Numbered from the stretch's first letter, positions 12,176 to 23,142 are shown. The stretch: DNA of 64,000 nucleotides from Heligmosomoides polygyrus polygyrus (GCA_947396885.1 OX377202.1:22878001-22942000); one strand, 5' to 3'. Notes: a model not told the origin generated them from the sequence alone. Numbers and translations: made by a program.

Positions 12176-12277
12176 CTTGAGAGCCTTGTCGACAGTCTCA
12201 CGAGCGCCAGAGATCTCCATCACCATCTCAAGAACCTTCTCGCGGTCCTTCTCATTGAGCCCTGCGTCTTCAAGCAT
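12176..12277 (-). CDS. MLT-10-family gene, DUF644 exon
   Basis: Acceptor TCTTTCTAG is followed by MLEDAGLNEKDREKVLEMVM and EISGARETVDKALK, a helical acidic stretch typical of DUF644. The donor is uncertain. AAG|GTTGAA at 12175 keeps the 34-codon exon used here. A later GTAAAG donor near 12136 would add about 13 residues (VECSFILEESLLG). Start phase 0 agrees with exon 12429-12623. The reading frame stays open to a stop at 12044 but becomes low-complexity, consistent with intron. Confidence 0.8.
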
Positions 12278-12428
12278 CTAGAAAGACCATATTTAGTGCC
12301 TTGAATTCTGCTAGAAGAGTGGATGACCGCTTCCATGCCCATTAATCAAGCGAGGTCAGTGTTCTATCTACTTCTGTCGGTCTATCCCACTTTGGGTGGG
12401 CCACATTAGCAAGGAAATATCTGTCTAC

Positions 12429-12623
12429 CTTAGGAACGGGCATGATTTGCTCTTCGGCATCGTCCTTGTAGAAGGGAAACAACGACGGCGATAGAAATCC
12501 CTTTGGGTGGTCTCTCTCCGGCATGAGAGGAGCGACTCTTGGACTCAGTATTCGGGCGTTTTTTCCTCCACTGAACGTGTTCACCATATCGAAGGCGTCC
12601 TTCAGGAAAGGTGGCACGTATAC
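12429..12623 (-). CDS. MLT-10-family gene, DUF644 core exon
   Basis: 65 codons, phase 0 at both ends, acceptor GTCACAG, donor GTAGAC. It encodes VYVPPFLKDAFDMVNTFSGG, then NARILSPRVAPLMPERDH and GFLSPSLFPFYKDD, ending EEQIMPVPK. The 'ILSPRxAPLxPE ... LSPSLxxFYKDD' signature is the most recognisable part of the DUF644/moulting-cycle domain. It joins in frame to exons on both sides. Confidence 0.87.
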
Positions 12624-12724
12624 CTGTGACAGGGTTGAATACTATCATTCCACTACAGTACTATAGTGACGTCATGACAGAGGCATTCCTAAGGAAGCAA
12701 CGACAAAAGGAGGCATCCTCTTAC

Positions 12725-12991
12725 CTCAGCCAGTTTCGGCTTCTGCCCATCTCCGCTCTCCATAACCAGATCGTAGACCCTTTCACCGTACACTCGCGCT
12801 CCTGGCAGCTTTTCGTTACTCTCGAGGATCTTCGTGAGTTTCTCAACGTTCTTGTAGGTGGCCGACCATTTCGACGGTAAGTCTGCGGACGAGACCTTGC
12901 CGAACAGAGTGACGAACAGATTCGCTACGCGTTGAACGGGGCTCTTCGTAGTACGCTCGATCAGTGGTGGCATGCGCGCTTGAGTTTGCAC
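12725..12991 (-). CDS. MLT-10-family gene, DUF644 N-terminal exon
   Basis: 89 codons, phase 0 at both ends, with acceptor GTTTCAG and donor GTAAGA. It reads VQTQARMPPLIERTTKSPVQ, then RVANLFVTLFGKVSSADLPS, and ends with YGERVYDLVMESGDGQKPKL plus AE. Codon third positions favour G/C, as in the neighbouring exons and unlike the flanking AT-rich DNA. The intron to exon 13054 is 62 nt and the one to exon 12429-12623 is 101 nt, typical short nematode introns. Confidence 0.85.
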
Positions 12992-13053
12992 CTGAAACTA
13001 CTACCGAAACTACATGCAAGGAATAGAAGGGATAGTGCACCGGACACCTTCAC

Positions 13054-13268
13054 CTGAATTAAGTCGCTGTCCGACTTCATTGCCTGCGACACTACGAGTC
13101 GATGTGGACTGCGTTTCAAACGTCGCTTCTGGACTGGCCGAATGGTGGCCTTCCTTCCACGTTTTCTCCTTTTGGCAATTAACGGCTTGACGCTGTTGAA
13201 GTCCAGTCGCACTGCGTCTTTTATCCATCTCCTTGTCTCCACCGACTCTTGGACAAATGCCTTCCCTT
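13054..13268 (-). CDS. MLT-10-family gene, basic upstream exon
   Basis: Reads GKAFVQESVETRRWIKDAVR, then a strongly basic run (KRRKRGRKATIRPVQKRRLK) and SPHRLVVSQAMKSDSDLIQ, ending at donor GTGAAG. The 3' junction is well supported. The 5' boundary is less certain: acceptor ...CATAG at 13269-13270 gives the 2-nt phase needed by exon 18654-18807, but it lacks a good pyrimidine tract. An alternative acceptor TTCAG at 13283-13284 would add five codons and break the phase. Confidence 0.72.
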
Positions 13269-13479
13269 CTATGCTTTGATCACTGAAGTGGATAATTATT
13301 TGCATGAATGAACCTCTTGCGAAGAACTGGCTATGCTTTAAAAAGTCGTGAAGGTCTAAGGCCGACAGCGGAGTCTTGCGGGTCCCGCGGACCCGCCATG
13401 ACAACGGCGGGTGGTGCGGCGGCGCGAGGGCTACTGGACGCTATGCTGCGTACTTTCGCCTGCTGAAGCACTAAAAAGG

Positions 13480-13925
13480 TCGTTGCGATTTTTATTTGGT
13501 TGATAGTGTTGACGCTGCTTACATGAGACATCATATTTGTTTTCCAATTATTCTTGTTGCCATCGCTTATAGGTGTGAAACTCCGTGCAAACAGAAATTT
13601 TGCTATAAATCGAATAAAAATCGCGACGTTTCGGATGAGGGCTTGGTGTCATCCTTTCTTTTAAAAATAAAAAATGGCCGCCTTTCTGCTCTTTTAAACA
13701 AGTTTCAAACCACTACTTTCCTAAAAAATAAGAAATTTATAAAATCTCAAAATCTCAAACAAGGTGTTCACTTATTGGGCACGTGAATTAAAACTTTAAA
13801 GAAAATTATACTAAAAATTCCCTCGAACAAAAAATTATACTAATTTTCTTTCTTGGAGAGCTTCTATTAGTTTAAAGTAGAAAAGCCCACTTCGATTTGG
13901 AAAAATTTGCTTTGATTTTGCCTTT
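13480..13925 (+). repeat. Dispersed AT-rich repeat, family A copy 1
   Basis: Shares ordered blocks with 43960-44370 and, in reverse, with 53700-53935. The blocks include AAGGTGTTCACTTATTGGGC, GAATTAAAACTTTAAAGAA, GAACAAAAAATTATACTAA, and a leading ATTTGGTTGATAGTG block also found near 54020 and 54150. It is probably a non-autonomous DNA transposon; its ends were not defined. Confidence 0.6.
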
Positions 13926-14339
13926 GGCTAGCTTAGCGAACAACGTAAACACGGCAGCCATAGCATAATTCATTTTGGATTCTTCCCATATCGAACAAAA
14001 ACCCGGCGCCGCCTTCAATGGCATTCAACCTACGTATACAACTATGTAGTATACGTGAGCTGATGGCGATTCTGTGAAAAACCGACGCGAATTCTGATCC
14101 AGCTGAAAGCACACTGTTCTCGTGAAGTGTGCCTTCACTACTTTGCTCCTTCCTTGTTGAAAAATGGAACATGTTGACACTTAGCAATTTTACTGGAGTA
14201 TTTGACCTTTTGAGCACTTCTTTCATTGACCTGCGTTATAGCTGCGAAAGGGCATTCAATGACAACTTTAACCGATCTGCTCATCAATAACGATTACTTC
14301 TTGAAAAAAAAGTTCTTCAATACCGCTATATAGGTCAAA

Positions 14340-14615
14340 GATAGAGCTTTGTGCTAAACACTCCACAAACCATTCTATGGGTTGTCGTGAAGGCAGTCTG
14401 AAAACATATTTGGACGCAAGAAGGACCTGCGGCGGTCAGCTAATGGGAAGCCAAGTTTTGACCTTCCCAGAGAACTTTGGTGCCAAGTCAGTGGCGCTGA
14501 AAGGATGGAAGACTTGCTTTGCCTGTACGAAGCCCGTACCAACAACCTCGATTTGGTATGAACGTGACGCCCGACGCTTCTTCCGACTGCGCTATCACGA
14601 GCCCACCGCACGGCT
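14340..14615 (-). mobile_element. tRNA-derived SINE-like repeat
   Basis: In reverse complement it begins near an A-box-like TAGCGCAGTCGGAAGAAG (14589-14606) and runs about 230 bp to a 3' part containing CTGCCTTCACGACAACCC. It has the same order as other copies: A-box head, variable middle, 'CCTCCACGACATCCCGTAGAAG' type tail. Confidence 0.55.
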
Positions 14616-15759
14616 CGTATTAGCACAGTCGGAAGAACTCGTGTTATTTACGTTTAGCGAAATGGTTAGCAATGCAGAAGCATGAAGAAGCATGAAAACG
14701 AGGACCGAAAACCAAAGAAAACCCCCTCCCCCAAGCTTCCAATTCTGGCACTGAGAGCCGCCTTGAACTGCGGCGGTCCTTGGGGACCTTTGCGAGCGGC
14801 GGATTCGCGACAACTCGTCCGCGCCGCTGCTTCCACCACAGTGGCAGCGTGGGTCCCACTGCGGTGGGAGCGATATGGGCGAGTTCTCGGGGTGCTGCCG
14901 CGAGACTCTATAGAGGCCCTAAGGCTTGCGGCTGAGTTTTGCGGAATGCCGCCTTGTGGCAGCTAGCGAGGGGCCGACAATATCTGTCAGCATTCTCGAA
15001 TGTTTATGGTTTATGTGAATGTGGTCGCAGTTCCTGGCGGTTTTCGTCCGTCGTCCATTGCAAGACACGGAGGTCGGTACAGCAACAACTGTTCCTAGGC
15101 ACGCCTCAGACCACAGTTTTGGCGTGAGTCCCACCACGATAGGATTGGAAAGGAACATATCCAGCCCGGTACCGTAATACTCTGATGCAGATCTAACTAG
15201 TCCTAAAAATATGGTATTTACGTCTCTAGTCAGGTTTTCGTTAGTGACTTTCAAAAAGACCTATCATGCGTTATAGGGGACTGCCTGGGAGGCAACGTAG
15301 TGGTTTAAAAAATTCCTGTGGACATCTGGATAGGTAAAAACTTACAAGAAGCCGCACACGAACGCATGCTGATAAGGCAAAGCCGACACTCTTCAATGAC
15401 CGCGTAATGCTTGCTTATAAATCAACCTGCGAAATCACTGGAGCTTTTACTATAGTTAAATCTTAGAAATCTGATCATCTGTTAGGTTTCCTGAAGGAAG
15501 CTGCAGAGAGCATTAAGATGAATCATTCACTGCAGTGGCAGCAGCCACTGGGTCGATGAGTGGAGAGAAATGCTCAGTTGCAGAGGATAAGTCCAGGGTT
15601 CGAATCTGGAACTGAGGTTCAGGGATTGCTGCGCCCAAGCCCTTCCCCGGAATCGGGTCCTCGACTCCTCTGCTGCAAGCCTGCATTGCTATCGACTCGG
15701 CCAAGCAATCGCTGCCGCGACACTATGAATGATTCACCTGTGTCGCGAATGCGATAGCT

Positions 15760-16160
15760 CGCTCCCTTCCATTCATGCACCCGCGGGTTACCGTATCCGC
15801 TCGGGACCCCGATGAGGCGCTCCCGAAACTCCGGCCTGCCCGCGCACGCTATCGATCGGCGGGCCGGCTATGCGCCGCTCCCCGCCGAGTTCATTTCAAG
15901 CTTCCATCGGCTCGTCGAGCGGCTGCGCGGGCGCGGCTCTGGGGCGCCGCACTTGTAGCCCGCTTTCATCATCATTCCGGGATCCTCTGCGCGGAGCCTT
16001 GCCGCTTCTCACGTCGCACTCCAGCCGGCTGCAATAAAGAGAGGACGGCGAGCCTGGATGGGGCTCGCCTAACCTCGAATAGCCACTACAGTCCTTCTAG
16101 CCGGAGCGGTCCCATCAACCCCGTATTCCATATTATCTGGTATCCATCTTCGGTATTATA
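15760..16160. other. GC-rich island, possible solo LTR
   Basis: Strikingly GC-rich against the AT-rich surroundings, with AATAAAG at 16034-16040 and a CACTACA-type end near 16090. It resembles an LTR with its own polyadenylation signal, but no matching second LTR, primer-binding site or target duplication was established. Confidence 0.25.
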
Positions 16161-16821
16161 GTGATGTGGCTGTGTGATGTTGATATATGGAATGAACCGT
16201 GGTTACATCTATCTACTGTGCTGTCTACGCCGAGAAAGGTGGTGAGTCTCCTAGTAAAGTCTTCATGGTATTGTTATGGGTATTGCTGTATATATTGTTG
16301 TTTGGTCATATCGTGTTGGGTTGCTATTGCTATTGTGTTGTAGGGGGTTCCATGTAGTTATTGGGTAACGCAGGGGGTCAGGTGTGCTCACCACAGTCCG
16401 GGGGGGGGTCAATACAGCACGCCCGTAGACACCCGTGGCTGGCGTGTGGTGTGGGCGTGCGTCAATCCAGGCAGTGCTCAGCGCGACAGGCCAGAAGTCA
16501 CCACGCGGGGCCCCGTCTGCCAGGGAAGGGGGCGTGGCTAATTCACACCATGGGTTCCCCCAGTGTCCCCCTTGGGTCTTGGGTCTCTTGGTACTTCGTA
16601 GCACCACGGGCGAATGGGGTACTGCGCTCAACAGGGGCATGTTCCCCTCGCGAGCGGGGTCACCAATTCGCAACAACCTGAATGTAGCCTGCAGCTTTTT
16701 TTGACAAAACCTAGGAACTTAAGTGCTGAGATCTAACGAGAATTGGCGCAGGAAATGGGCTTTCAGAGTCCACTGAGAAAAGCAAAGATGGGTTTAAAGG
16801 GATTCTCCTAGAAGGAAAAGT

Positions 16822-17026
16822 CGGTACTTGTGAAGCAAAGGGCCCGTGGTGCCGTGGGGTTGCCGGGAAACATGTTAACGCAGCAAACCCACGGCACCAC
16901 GGGGCCGGTACTTATGATGCACCCGTCCTCGAGTGCCGTGGGTTGCCGCGTTTCCGTTGCCGTTGCCGCGTTAACATGTTTCCTGGCAGCCCCACGGCAC
17001 CACGGGCCCTTTGCTTCATAAGTACG
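16822..17026. repeat. Foldback element with long near-perfect inverted arms
   Basis: The left arm 16824-16881 (GTACTTGTGAAGCAAAGGGC onward to GTTAACGC) is the reverse complement of 16967-17024 with few mismatches. A third copy of the outer part, inverted relative to the left arm, lies at 16885-16913, so the centre is a smaller nested palindrome. Non-coding; it is GC-rich in an AT-rich context. Typical of foldback/MITE-type DNA transposons. Confidence 0.8.
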
Positions 17027-17719
17027 GAAAAGTCATATGTATTGAGAAACTTAACGATTGAACAGGAAATTCTATTGAAGTATGCCCAGTCACCTTCTTG
17101 AAGAATTCTGACGTTGTTTTGCCTTCAGCAAACACCTTGCGGTATTCTTCAAATCCTTCGTCGAACTAATCCGTCTGAGACATAACTTCAGTCGCTCAGC
17201 ATCGCCTAAATGGCCATTTAAATAATAAAGGAAAGGTTGTCACAATGTTGACGAAAAAAGGTTCCACCAATGTTAGAGCAACGTCGACTTATATTTTTCG
17301 GGCAATCGAACAAAAAAAGTCGATTGGGATTCTTCAAACAATTGTTCGAACACGTTGTGCATGCTCAATTTTACCAAAGATCGTGCAAATAAAGTTATGC
17401 CAGCAAACTCGGTGAGGACCTAACAAAGTTTGAAAGTTGAAAAAAAAATGAGTGCTACTCAACAATTGAACATCACCTCTGATGCACCATATCAGAGGGT
17501 AATTGATAAACGGAGAACACCACCGCTGTTAGTTAGGAATATTAATCCCTGTTTATACTTCAATCGCCGCTTTGGACTTATAATGAAAATTACCAAGACT
17601 GATCACGCCGCGGCCTTATCTAATGCATCAGCCCTCTGTCAGATCAGCGTCATTACAAAACAAGTTGGTAAAAAAATAAGCTGAAAATTAACAATGAGCC
17701 GAACATTATCGCCATGTTT

Positions 17720-18400
17720 TCTTGCTTCACTTCCGGAAGAGCGAAAATGTGGTGCTAGCTTGAAAGAAATTATGTGAAGTTTATGGTGAAGGCTGTCTTA
17801 CTGAACGCCAGCGTCGGCGTAGGGTTGCACGCTCTGGGAGCTTTGATGTGCGAGATGCCGTACAGTCACTAATGAAGGCGTTGATCGAAGCTCACCAGCG
17901 TATGACAACTCGAGAAAAACTTGGCAGAGAAGACTGACATATCGAATTCAACCGTATACTTGCACTTACAACAGCTTGGTGACGTGAACAAACTGGTTCC
18001 TCACGAACTAAGGCAAATCCACCCCACCAAAGGGAAACTGTCGTCAACTATCGAAATTGAACAAGAAAGTCGAGAAAAATTCCCTGAACTGGGAAATCAA
18101 AAAAGCGGAATCCATCGTCACAACACCAGACCAGATACCTGCTTAAAAACCCGTCAGAAATTAACAGAGCTCAATTGGGACCCGATGCCACATCCACCCC
18201 ATTGCCCTGACAGAGCATCATTGGATTACCGTTTGTTTTCGTTCAAAACCATTTGAATGGTAAAACGTTTGATTCCAATCAAGTCGTTACAAATTAGCTT
18301 CATCTGATCTAAGCTTCTAGAAAATGTGGAATTCTTCAACTTACCGAGATATGAAAAAAGTCATCCAACAAAATGGTCAATATCTCTATAATTGATTATT
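17720..18400 (+). pseudogene. Decayed mariner-type transposase
   Basis: Shows the HTH-region signature ISNSTVYLHLQQLGDVNKLV followed by PHEL, then jumps to the C-terminal catalytic block QKLTELNWDPMPHPPHCPD and LDYRLF. The first catalytic Asp region is missing, so there is an internal deletion, and upstream frames are broken. Confidence 0.7.
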
Positions 18401-18653
18401 GTTTTTGTGAATATAAATAACCTCACTTTGAAAAATATGAAAATCTACAATAATTATCGAACAAACCAATATATTTCCCAATTAAATGTTTAGTGATCCG
18501 GGAAAAGAGCTTTGGAAAATGCGGGAGCAGTTGCAATACCAAAAAATGCGAAAAAGCTTGTTCCGACTATCTGGTTCTTGTGACAATGGCTCAGTTTATC
18601 CATCTACGTGTTTCTTCAAAGACGAAAACGAACGGTAACCTTCGCGACCTCAC

Positions 18654-18807
18654 CACTTCCGATGTTGTGCAGCAACTCCTTAGCCATCTGTGCCATCAAC
18701 GCCTTCACTGCGAAGAAGTACCAGTTTCTATGAATGTTCTTGACCTTTTCGAGGCTCCTCTCATCCAATGCAAGTTTCTCCCACTCTTCCTTCTGTTCGC
18801 TATTGGC
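18654..18807 (-). CDS. Probable upstream exon of the MLT-10-family gene
   Basis: After acceptor GTTCTAG the frame reads ANSEQKEEWEKLALDERSLE, then KVKNIHRNWYFFAVKALMAQ and MAKELLHNIGS. One nucleotide is left before donor GTGAGG. The composition is clearly protein-like, helical and GC3-biased on the minus strand. Phase fits exon 13054-13268 (G plus AA giving Glu). Its position and phase suggest the N-terminal part of the same gene, but this segment of the family is poorly conserved, so membership is inference. A neighbouring unrelated gene is the alternative. Confidence 0.5.
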
Positions 18808-18809
18808 CT

Positions 18810-19910
18810 AGAACTACTACTGTTCTTTAAACAAAGCCTGGTGAACAACAAAGCACCTTGAAGTAAATCACGTTATCAGAAGTAAATAGAAAGGCATGCG
18901 AAAGTTGTTTATTACTTCCTGAATAGCCTCGGACTGTGACGAGTTTCCTTAAACCTTTTTAAACCATAAACTTGAAAAAATATTGTAAAATTTAGAACTC
19001 GTTGCATTCGGTCTAAATAAAATGTGATAACGTGGTTTCTAACCTGCACAACTAAATCTCCACCTATGCGAAGCTCAATGGAGGCATGGTTCCAATATCC
19101 CAAACCAAACACTGCTCAAATGGTTGTATTCAAAGCCGAAATAAACACTTTTTAAGGTGACCGAAACAACGCCTTGCTTCGAAATGTTCACTGAAAACTC
19201 CTTCGTGAAAAATATTACTTCAACGAGGGTTAAATTCGTGACGCTTGCGCAAAACCAATGTATTTATGTTTACTTCATAGTGTTCGACCAGACGTTCAGC
19301 GGCAGGGCAGTCAAACGTCTTGCTGGGGCTTTGGTCTTTCTTCTTTAGGCCTTCTTATAGTAAAAAAACTGGTTTGGCTATATAGAATAGTGCAGTGGTG
19401 TATGGTAGGGCAGAATTTTCACTGCGCATTTGAAGCCCATCGACCCTCCATCACATGCACGCGATTTGTTTTCCGAAGCGCTCGTTCTCTAGGTGTCGAG
19501 AAACAGGTAATGAGTGTCCCAATCCGGTGCTTATTCAGGAAAATCATAATTAAAATTAATCGGTATTGGTCGACACCGCTTACTGTCCGACGGCAATATC
19601 ACTCCTCCGAACCCCATGGTCACTCTCTCTACTCCTCCCCCTTCCGAAATACTTCCTTTCCTATGTGCTGGCAAAAAAAACGAAGTGAGAGTCAACCACA
19701 CAGATGTGACATTGAGTATCGGTTCACGTGTCACTACGTGTTGGCACGAAGTGTGACACTACTGCCCTCCGACACACGTGCCACGACTTCTGTAAGCCGT
19801 ATTCAGAAATCCGACACACACTGAACGATGTTGAGGGAAAATGCTGCTCCCCTCTCTTATTCACGCTCCCCCTCTAATGGTTTTCTTTTATTGGTCCTCT
19901 CTAATTGGTC
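18810..19910. other. No confident feature
   Basis: AT-rich with short frames on both strands. A minus-strand stretch ending LRIGGDLVVQ at a GTTAGA donor (about 19042) could be another upstream exon of the MLT-10-family gene (phase 0 would fit exon 18654-18807), but the coding signal is weak. Confidence 0.3.
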
Positions 19911-19921
19911 GCCCTTACTCG

Positions 19922-20336
19922 GAATCCCTACTTACGTTGGACGACGTCTTCAGCACGCCTTCTGAATCCCTACGCACGTTGGACGACGTCTTCAGCACGT
20001 CTTCTAAATCCCTATGCACGTTGGACGACGTCTAGTGCAGGTCTTCTGAATCTTGACTCTCGACGTCTAGCGAAGGTCTTCTGGATACCTACGCACGTTG
20101 GTCAACGTCTTCCGCACTTTCTTTGAATCCCTACGCAATAGAATCAGTCAATAATGTATGTAAATTATTTAAAATTCTTAGTACTTAAATAGTTCTAAAC
20201 TCAATGCCTCAAGTTGGACGATGTCTTCAGCACGTCTTCAGAATCCCTACGCACGTTGGACGACGTCTTCGGCACGTCTTCTGAATCCCTACGCACGTTG
20301 GACGACGTACTCGGCACGTGTTCTGAATCCCTGCGC
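19922..20336. repeat. 42-bp minisatellite (two arrays)
   Basis: Unit GAATCCCTACGCACGTTGGA + CGACGTCTTCAGCACGTCTT + CT, repeated about five times at 19922-20140 and about three times at 20213-20336, with a 70-bp spacer. Because 42 is a multiple of three, every unit extends open frames (for example ESLRTLDDVFSTSS). No start, splice or codon evidence supports a gene. Confidence 0.88.
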
Positions 20337-20422
20337 TCTGCACTCGATCCCCAGTCATACCCTGACGCGTTGCCCCTTGAATATCTCGCAAACTTGGACG
20401 ATCACCCGCCAAGGATATGTTA

Positions 20423-21184
20423 GGTTGGCGAAAAAGTCTTGCACCACAGCGTAATTTTTTTCAAAATTTTATTGCTTCTTTTGTGAGCGACTTCAATCTT
20501 CGAAGTAATTACCGTTTACATCTACACCCTTCTGCCATCTGATGGGGAGATCACGAAATCATTCCTTCCAGAATGAAGTCAGCTGTGACTCAAAGAAGGC
20601 TCCACCTCGGATTTCAGTTCGGTTCGGTCGTTGAAGCACCTATCCCTTAGTTGTTGCTTAAAAGCTCGAAAGCCCTCGCGGTTTTGTGAGAAAAGATCTC
20701 GCTCAGCTTTTACAGCTGTGTAGCGTAGATGTTTACTGTTACTTTGGTTCCGTCGCCAAGGAGCTCATGATAGAGATTCCTCGAGAACCCCACCAACAGC
20801 ACAGCATTACCTTCCTCTGGTGAATGTTCGCCTTGAGATTGTGGTTCTCCTTGAGGGAGCCACTGGACCTACCAAGTATGGTTAACGAGGAAGACCCAGG
20901 ATTTATCTCCCTACATTCTCGAGAAAGTGCTTATTACGGAAAAGAACAAGGAACCAACAAGAACCATGAGCGATAGTCAGTCGCGAAGCCTTGTCCGAGT
21001 CACGGAATCAGTCACACTTTACTACAGTCGTAGTATTTATATGCCCTCAAAGGCAAATTGCCATGTATGCGAAATATTCTAGAATGTTCGAGCTACAACT
21101 ACGTAGCACCAAACATTCTTTAGAAGGTCCTGTTAAATTTTGAAAAATTTTCAAAATTGTTGTTGCACGACTTTTTCACCAACC
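20423..21184 (-). mobile_element. Internally deleted mariner with intact TIRs
   Basis: Ends GGTTGGCGAAAAAGTCTTGC (left) and, in reverse, GGTTGGTGAAAAAGTCGTGC (right), each flanked by TA (20421-20422 and 21185-21186), the mariner target duplication. On the minus strand near 20500-20570 a transposase C-terminus reads FRDLPIRWQKGVDVNGNYFED and stop, with one in-frame TGA just upstream. At 762 bp the catalytic core is largely missing, so it is non-autonomous. Confidence 0.85.
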
Positions 21185-21726
21185 TAAGAGTTCGCCAGCA
21201 ATCGCCCATGGTCAAGCTCAAAGGAAGCCCGGCTGGCATACGCCGCACTGTCGTAGGCATCTTTTGGCTTCAGACCCCCTCCCCTTGACGGACACGTGAC
21301 ATTAGCCGATTATCAATTCAATCAGCTACCGAGTACAGAAAGTCGCGTACCGCTGACACCTTTCAACTCTAATATTCTCTTTTTTTTGTACTTTCATGTA
21401 ATGACGTAGTGGTCTCAAGCTTTAGTAGAAATCTCTGGATGCAGTAGAAGTTGCAGATGTTTTTAAATGCTGTGAATGATTAGTCTCGCGATGTTATGAG
21501 GATAGATGGCTTTTCGGAAAGATGTTTTGTAAAGTGCTTCTCGCATAGAGATGTTTCTCCTGATATGAGCTCATATAAAAGGCACCATCTATAAAAGCAC
21601 AGCACTCCGGCTCAGGAGGAGGCTTACGGGGCTTGATCTAGGGTTGATCACCTTTTCTTTTCAAAGATTGCCTTTGTTCCTTCAGCTGCAAAACCACTTG
21701 TAACTAATGCGATAAGAATATTATAC

Positions 21727-22980
21727 AGGGGGCTCAAAAAATTATACACTGCTTGAAATCATGGTAATTTTGCTGCAGCAAAGGCACTGAAGAAGTTAAG
21801 AGCTCATATGAAAGCTTAAGAAAATAGAAATTTTCTGACATATAAGCAGTATAGAATGATCCATGCACTCGTCTGATATTTTGCATTTTACACTCGATTG
21901 ATTGTTTCGCCTCAATACTTGTTGCAATTATAGCCGTTTTCATTGACTTGTGCTTTTTTAAAGTTTAAAAGTTAACTACACACTATGGCTTGCGAAAAAT
22001 GAAGGGTATTCTAAAAAATGAAGGTACTATGTGAAAAGTTGTAACACTGCTGCTAGTGAAGCATATGAAGACATATAAGACTCACATGAAAGCGTAGAGT
22101 GACGAGACTATTGTAGCGTGCAAATAGTCAAGATTGAGCCATGCTCTCGCCTGAAGCCTTGCATTTGAGACTCAACTGATTGTGCATAGGCTGAATCCTT
22201 GTTATAATCTTGCGGCTACTTGGTCACATTAACCTGTGCTGTGCTTTTTTAACATTTAGAAATCGGCAATCATGTGAAAGACTGGTGACATGCGAGTTTA
22301 TTGATTGCCCTACTTAAATGTGAGCAGAAGCCGCATTTTACAAGACGGATTCTGTGGACTGAGAAATCAACACTGACGCTGAATGGAAAGGTTAATCAGC
22401 ATAATTGCAGCAATTGGGCGACAGAAAACGTTAGAAAAGCGCAGCACAAGTTAATCTGGCTAGTAATAACAAAATTGTAACAAGCATTCAGCTCATGCAC
22501 AGTCAATCGACTCTGAAATACGAGCTTTTGGGCGGGGACATAGCGCAATCTTGCCTATTTCAATGTCCCAGAACTTCCGCTACCCTGTGCTTTTATATGA
22601 GTCTTAAGCATCTTCAAAAGCTTCACTAACAACAATGTTAGAACCTTTCAAATAGTTCCTTCATTTTTTAGGACACCCTGCATTTTTTTAGACACCCTGC
22701 ATTTTATTCAGGTTTTAAACCTTAAAAGAAGCACAAATCAATCAAAACGGCCACTTCGTGAAGATATTGTAACATGTATTCAAGCGAAACACAATCTATC
22801 GAGTGTAAAATGGAAAATTTAAGACGAGTGCATGGCGCATTCAATGCCGCTCATAATAAGAAAATTCCCATTTTCTTATACTTTCATATGAACATTTAAC
22901 TTCTTTAGTGCCTTTATTGTGAGCAAAGTTATCACCTTTCAAACAGTTTATACATTTTTTGAGACACCCTGTATTCATCC
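21727..22980. mobile_element. Tc1/mariner-superfamily element with very long inverted arms
   Basis: Left end GGGGGCTCAAAAAATTATAC and right end, in reverse, AGGGTGTCTCAAAAAATGTA. The arms match in reverse complement for roughly 500-600 bp each (diverged). Only about 80 bp in the centre (22341-22420, plus) looks coding: ILWTEKSTLTLNGKVNQHNC, a relic of a Tc3-like 'WTDExxFxLNGxVNRHNCxYW' catalytic region in which the Asp is lost. A sister copy starts at 63150. Confidence 0.75.
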
Positions 22981-23142
22981 AAAAATTGTAGCCTTTTCTA
23001 ATAGGCTGCAGAAAACTTCGCAATGTTCCAGATTCTTCCAGAATGTTCTGAAGATTTCAACATAAGTGCTAAATAAAGACACTACCCTGCTGTATCTGCA
23101 TAGCATATCCAGCTCCGTCTTCCTTGCCTATTTCACTGTACG

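Larger units (their letters stand above)
239..18807 (-). other. MLT-10 / moulting-cycle (DUF644) family gene, overall span (5' end not found)
   Basis: Eight minus-strand exons were assembled by eye: 18654-18807, 13054-13268, 12725-12991, 12429-12623, 12176-12277, 4779-4906, 798-910, 239-712. Six of the seven adjacent junctions agree in phase. The exception is 12176 to 4906, where a short exon seems to be missing. The protein has the DUF644 region followed by P-x-x-L-(S/T)-P repeats, the architecture of C. elegans MLT-10 and its paralogues, which are nematode-specific proteins needed for moulting. Neither a signal-peptide exon nor a promoter was found, so the 5' end is unknown. Introns of 5.4, 7.3 and 3.9 kb contain repeats, and the large inverted repeat at 7113-11016 lies inside one. 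Family assignment rests on recognised sequence pattern, not on a database search. Confidence 0.8.

Noticed and set aside
15590..15640. tRNA-like sequence with GGGTTCGAATCTGG
   Set aside because: B-box only; no paired acceptor stem, so not called a tRNA gene.
19922..20336. CRISPR-like array
   Set aside because: Tandem units without unique spacers; the host is a eukaryote.
19841..20423. Repeat-protein ORFs in the 42-bp arrays
   Set aside because: Open only because the unit length is a multiple of three; no splice sites or codon bias, and the array degenerates at 20040-20210.
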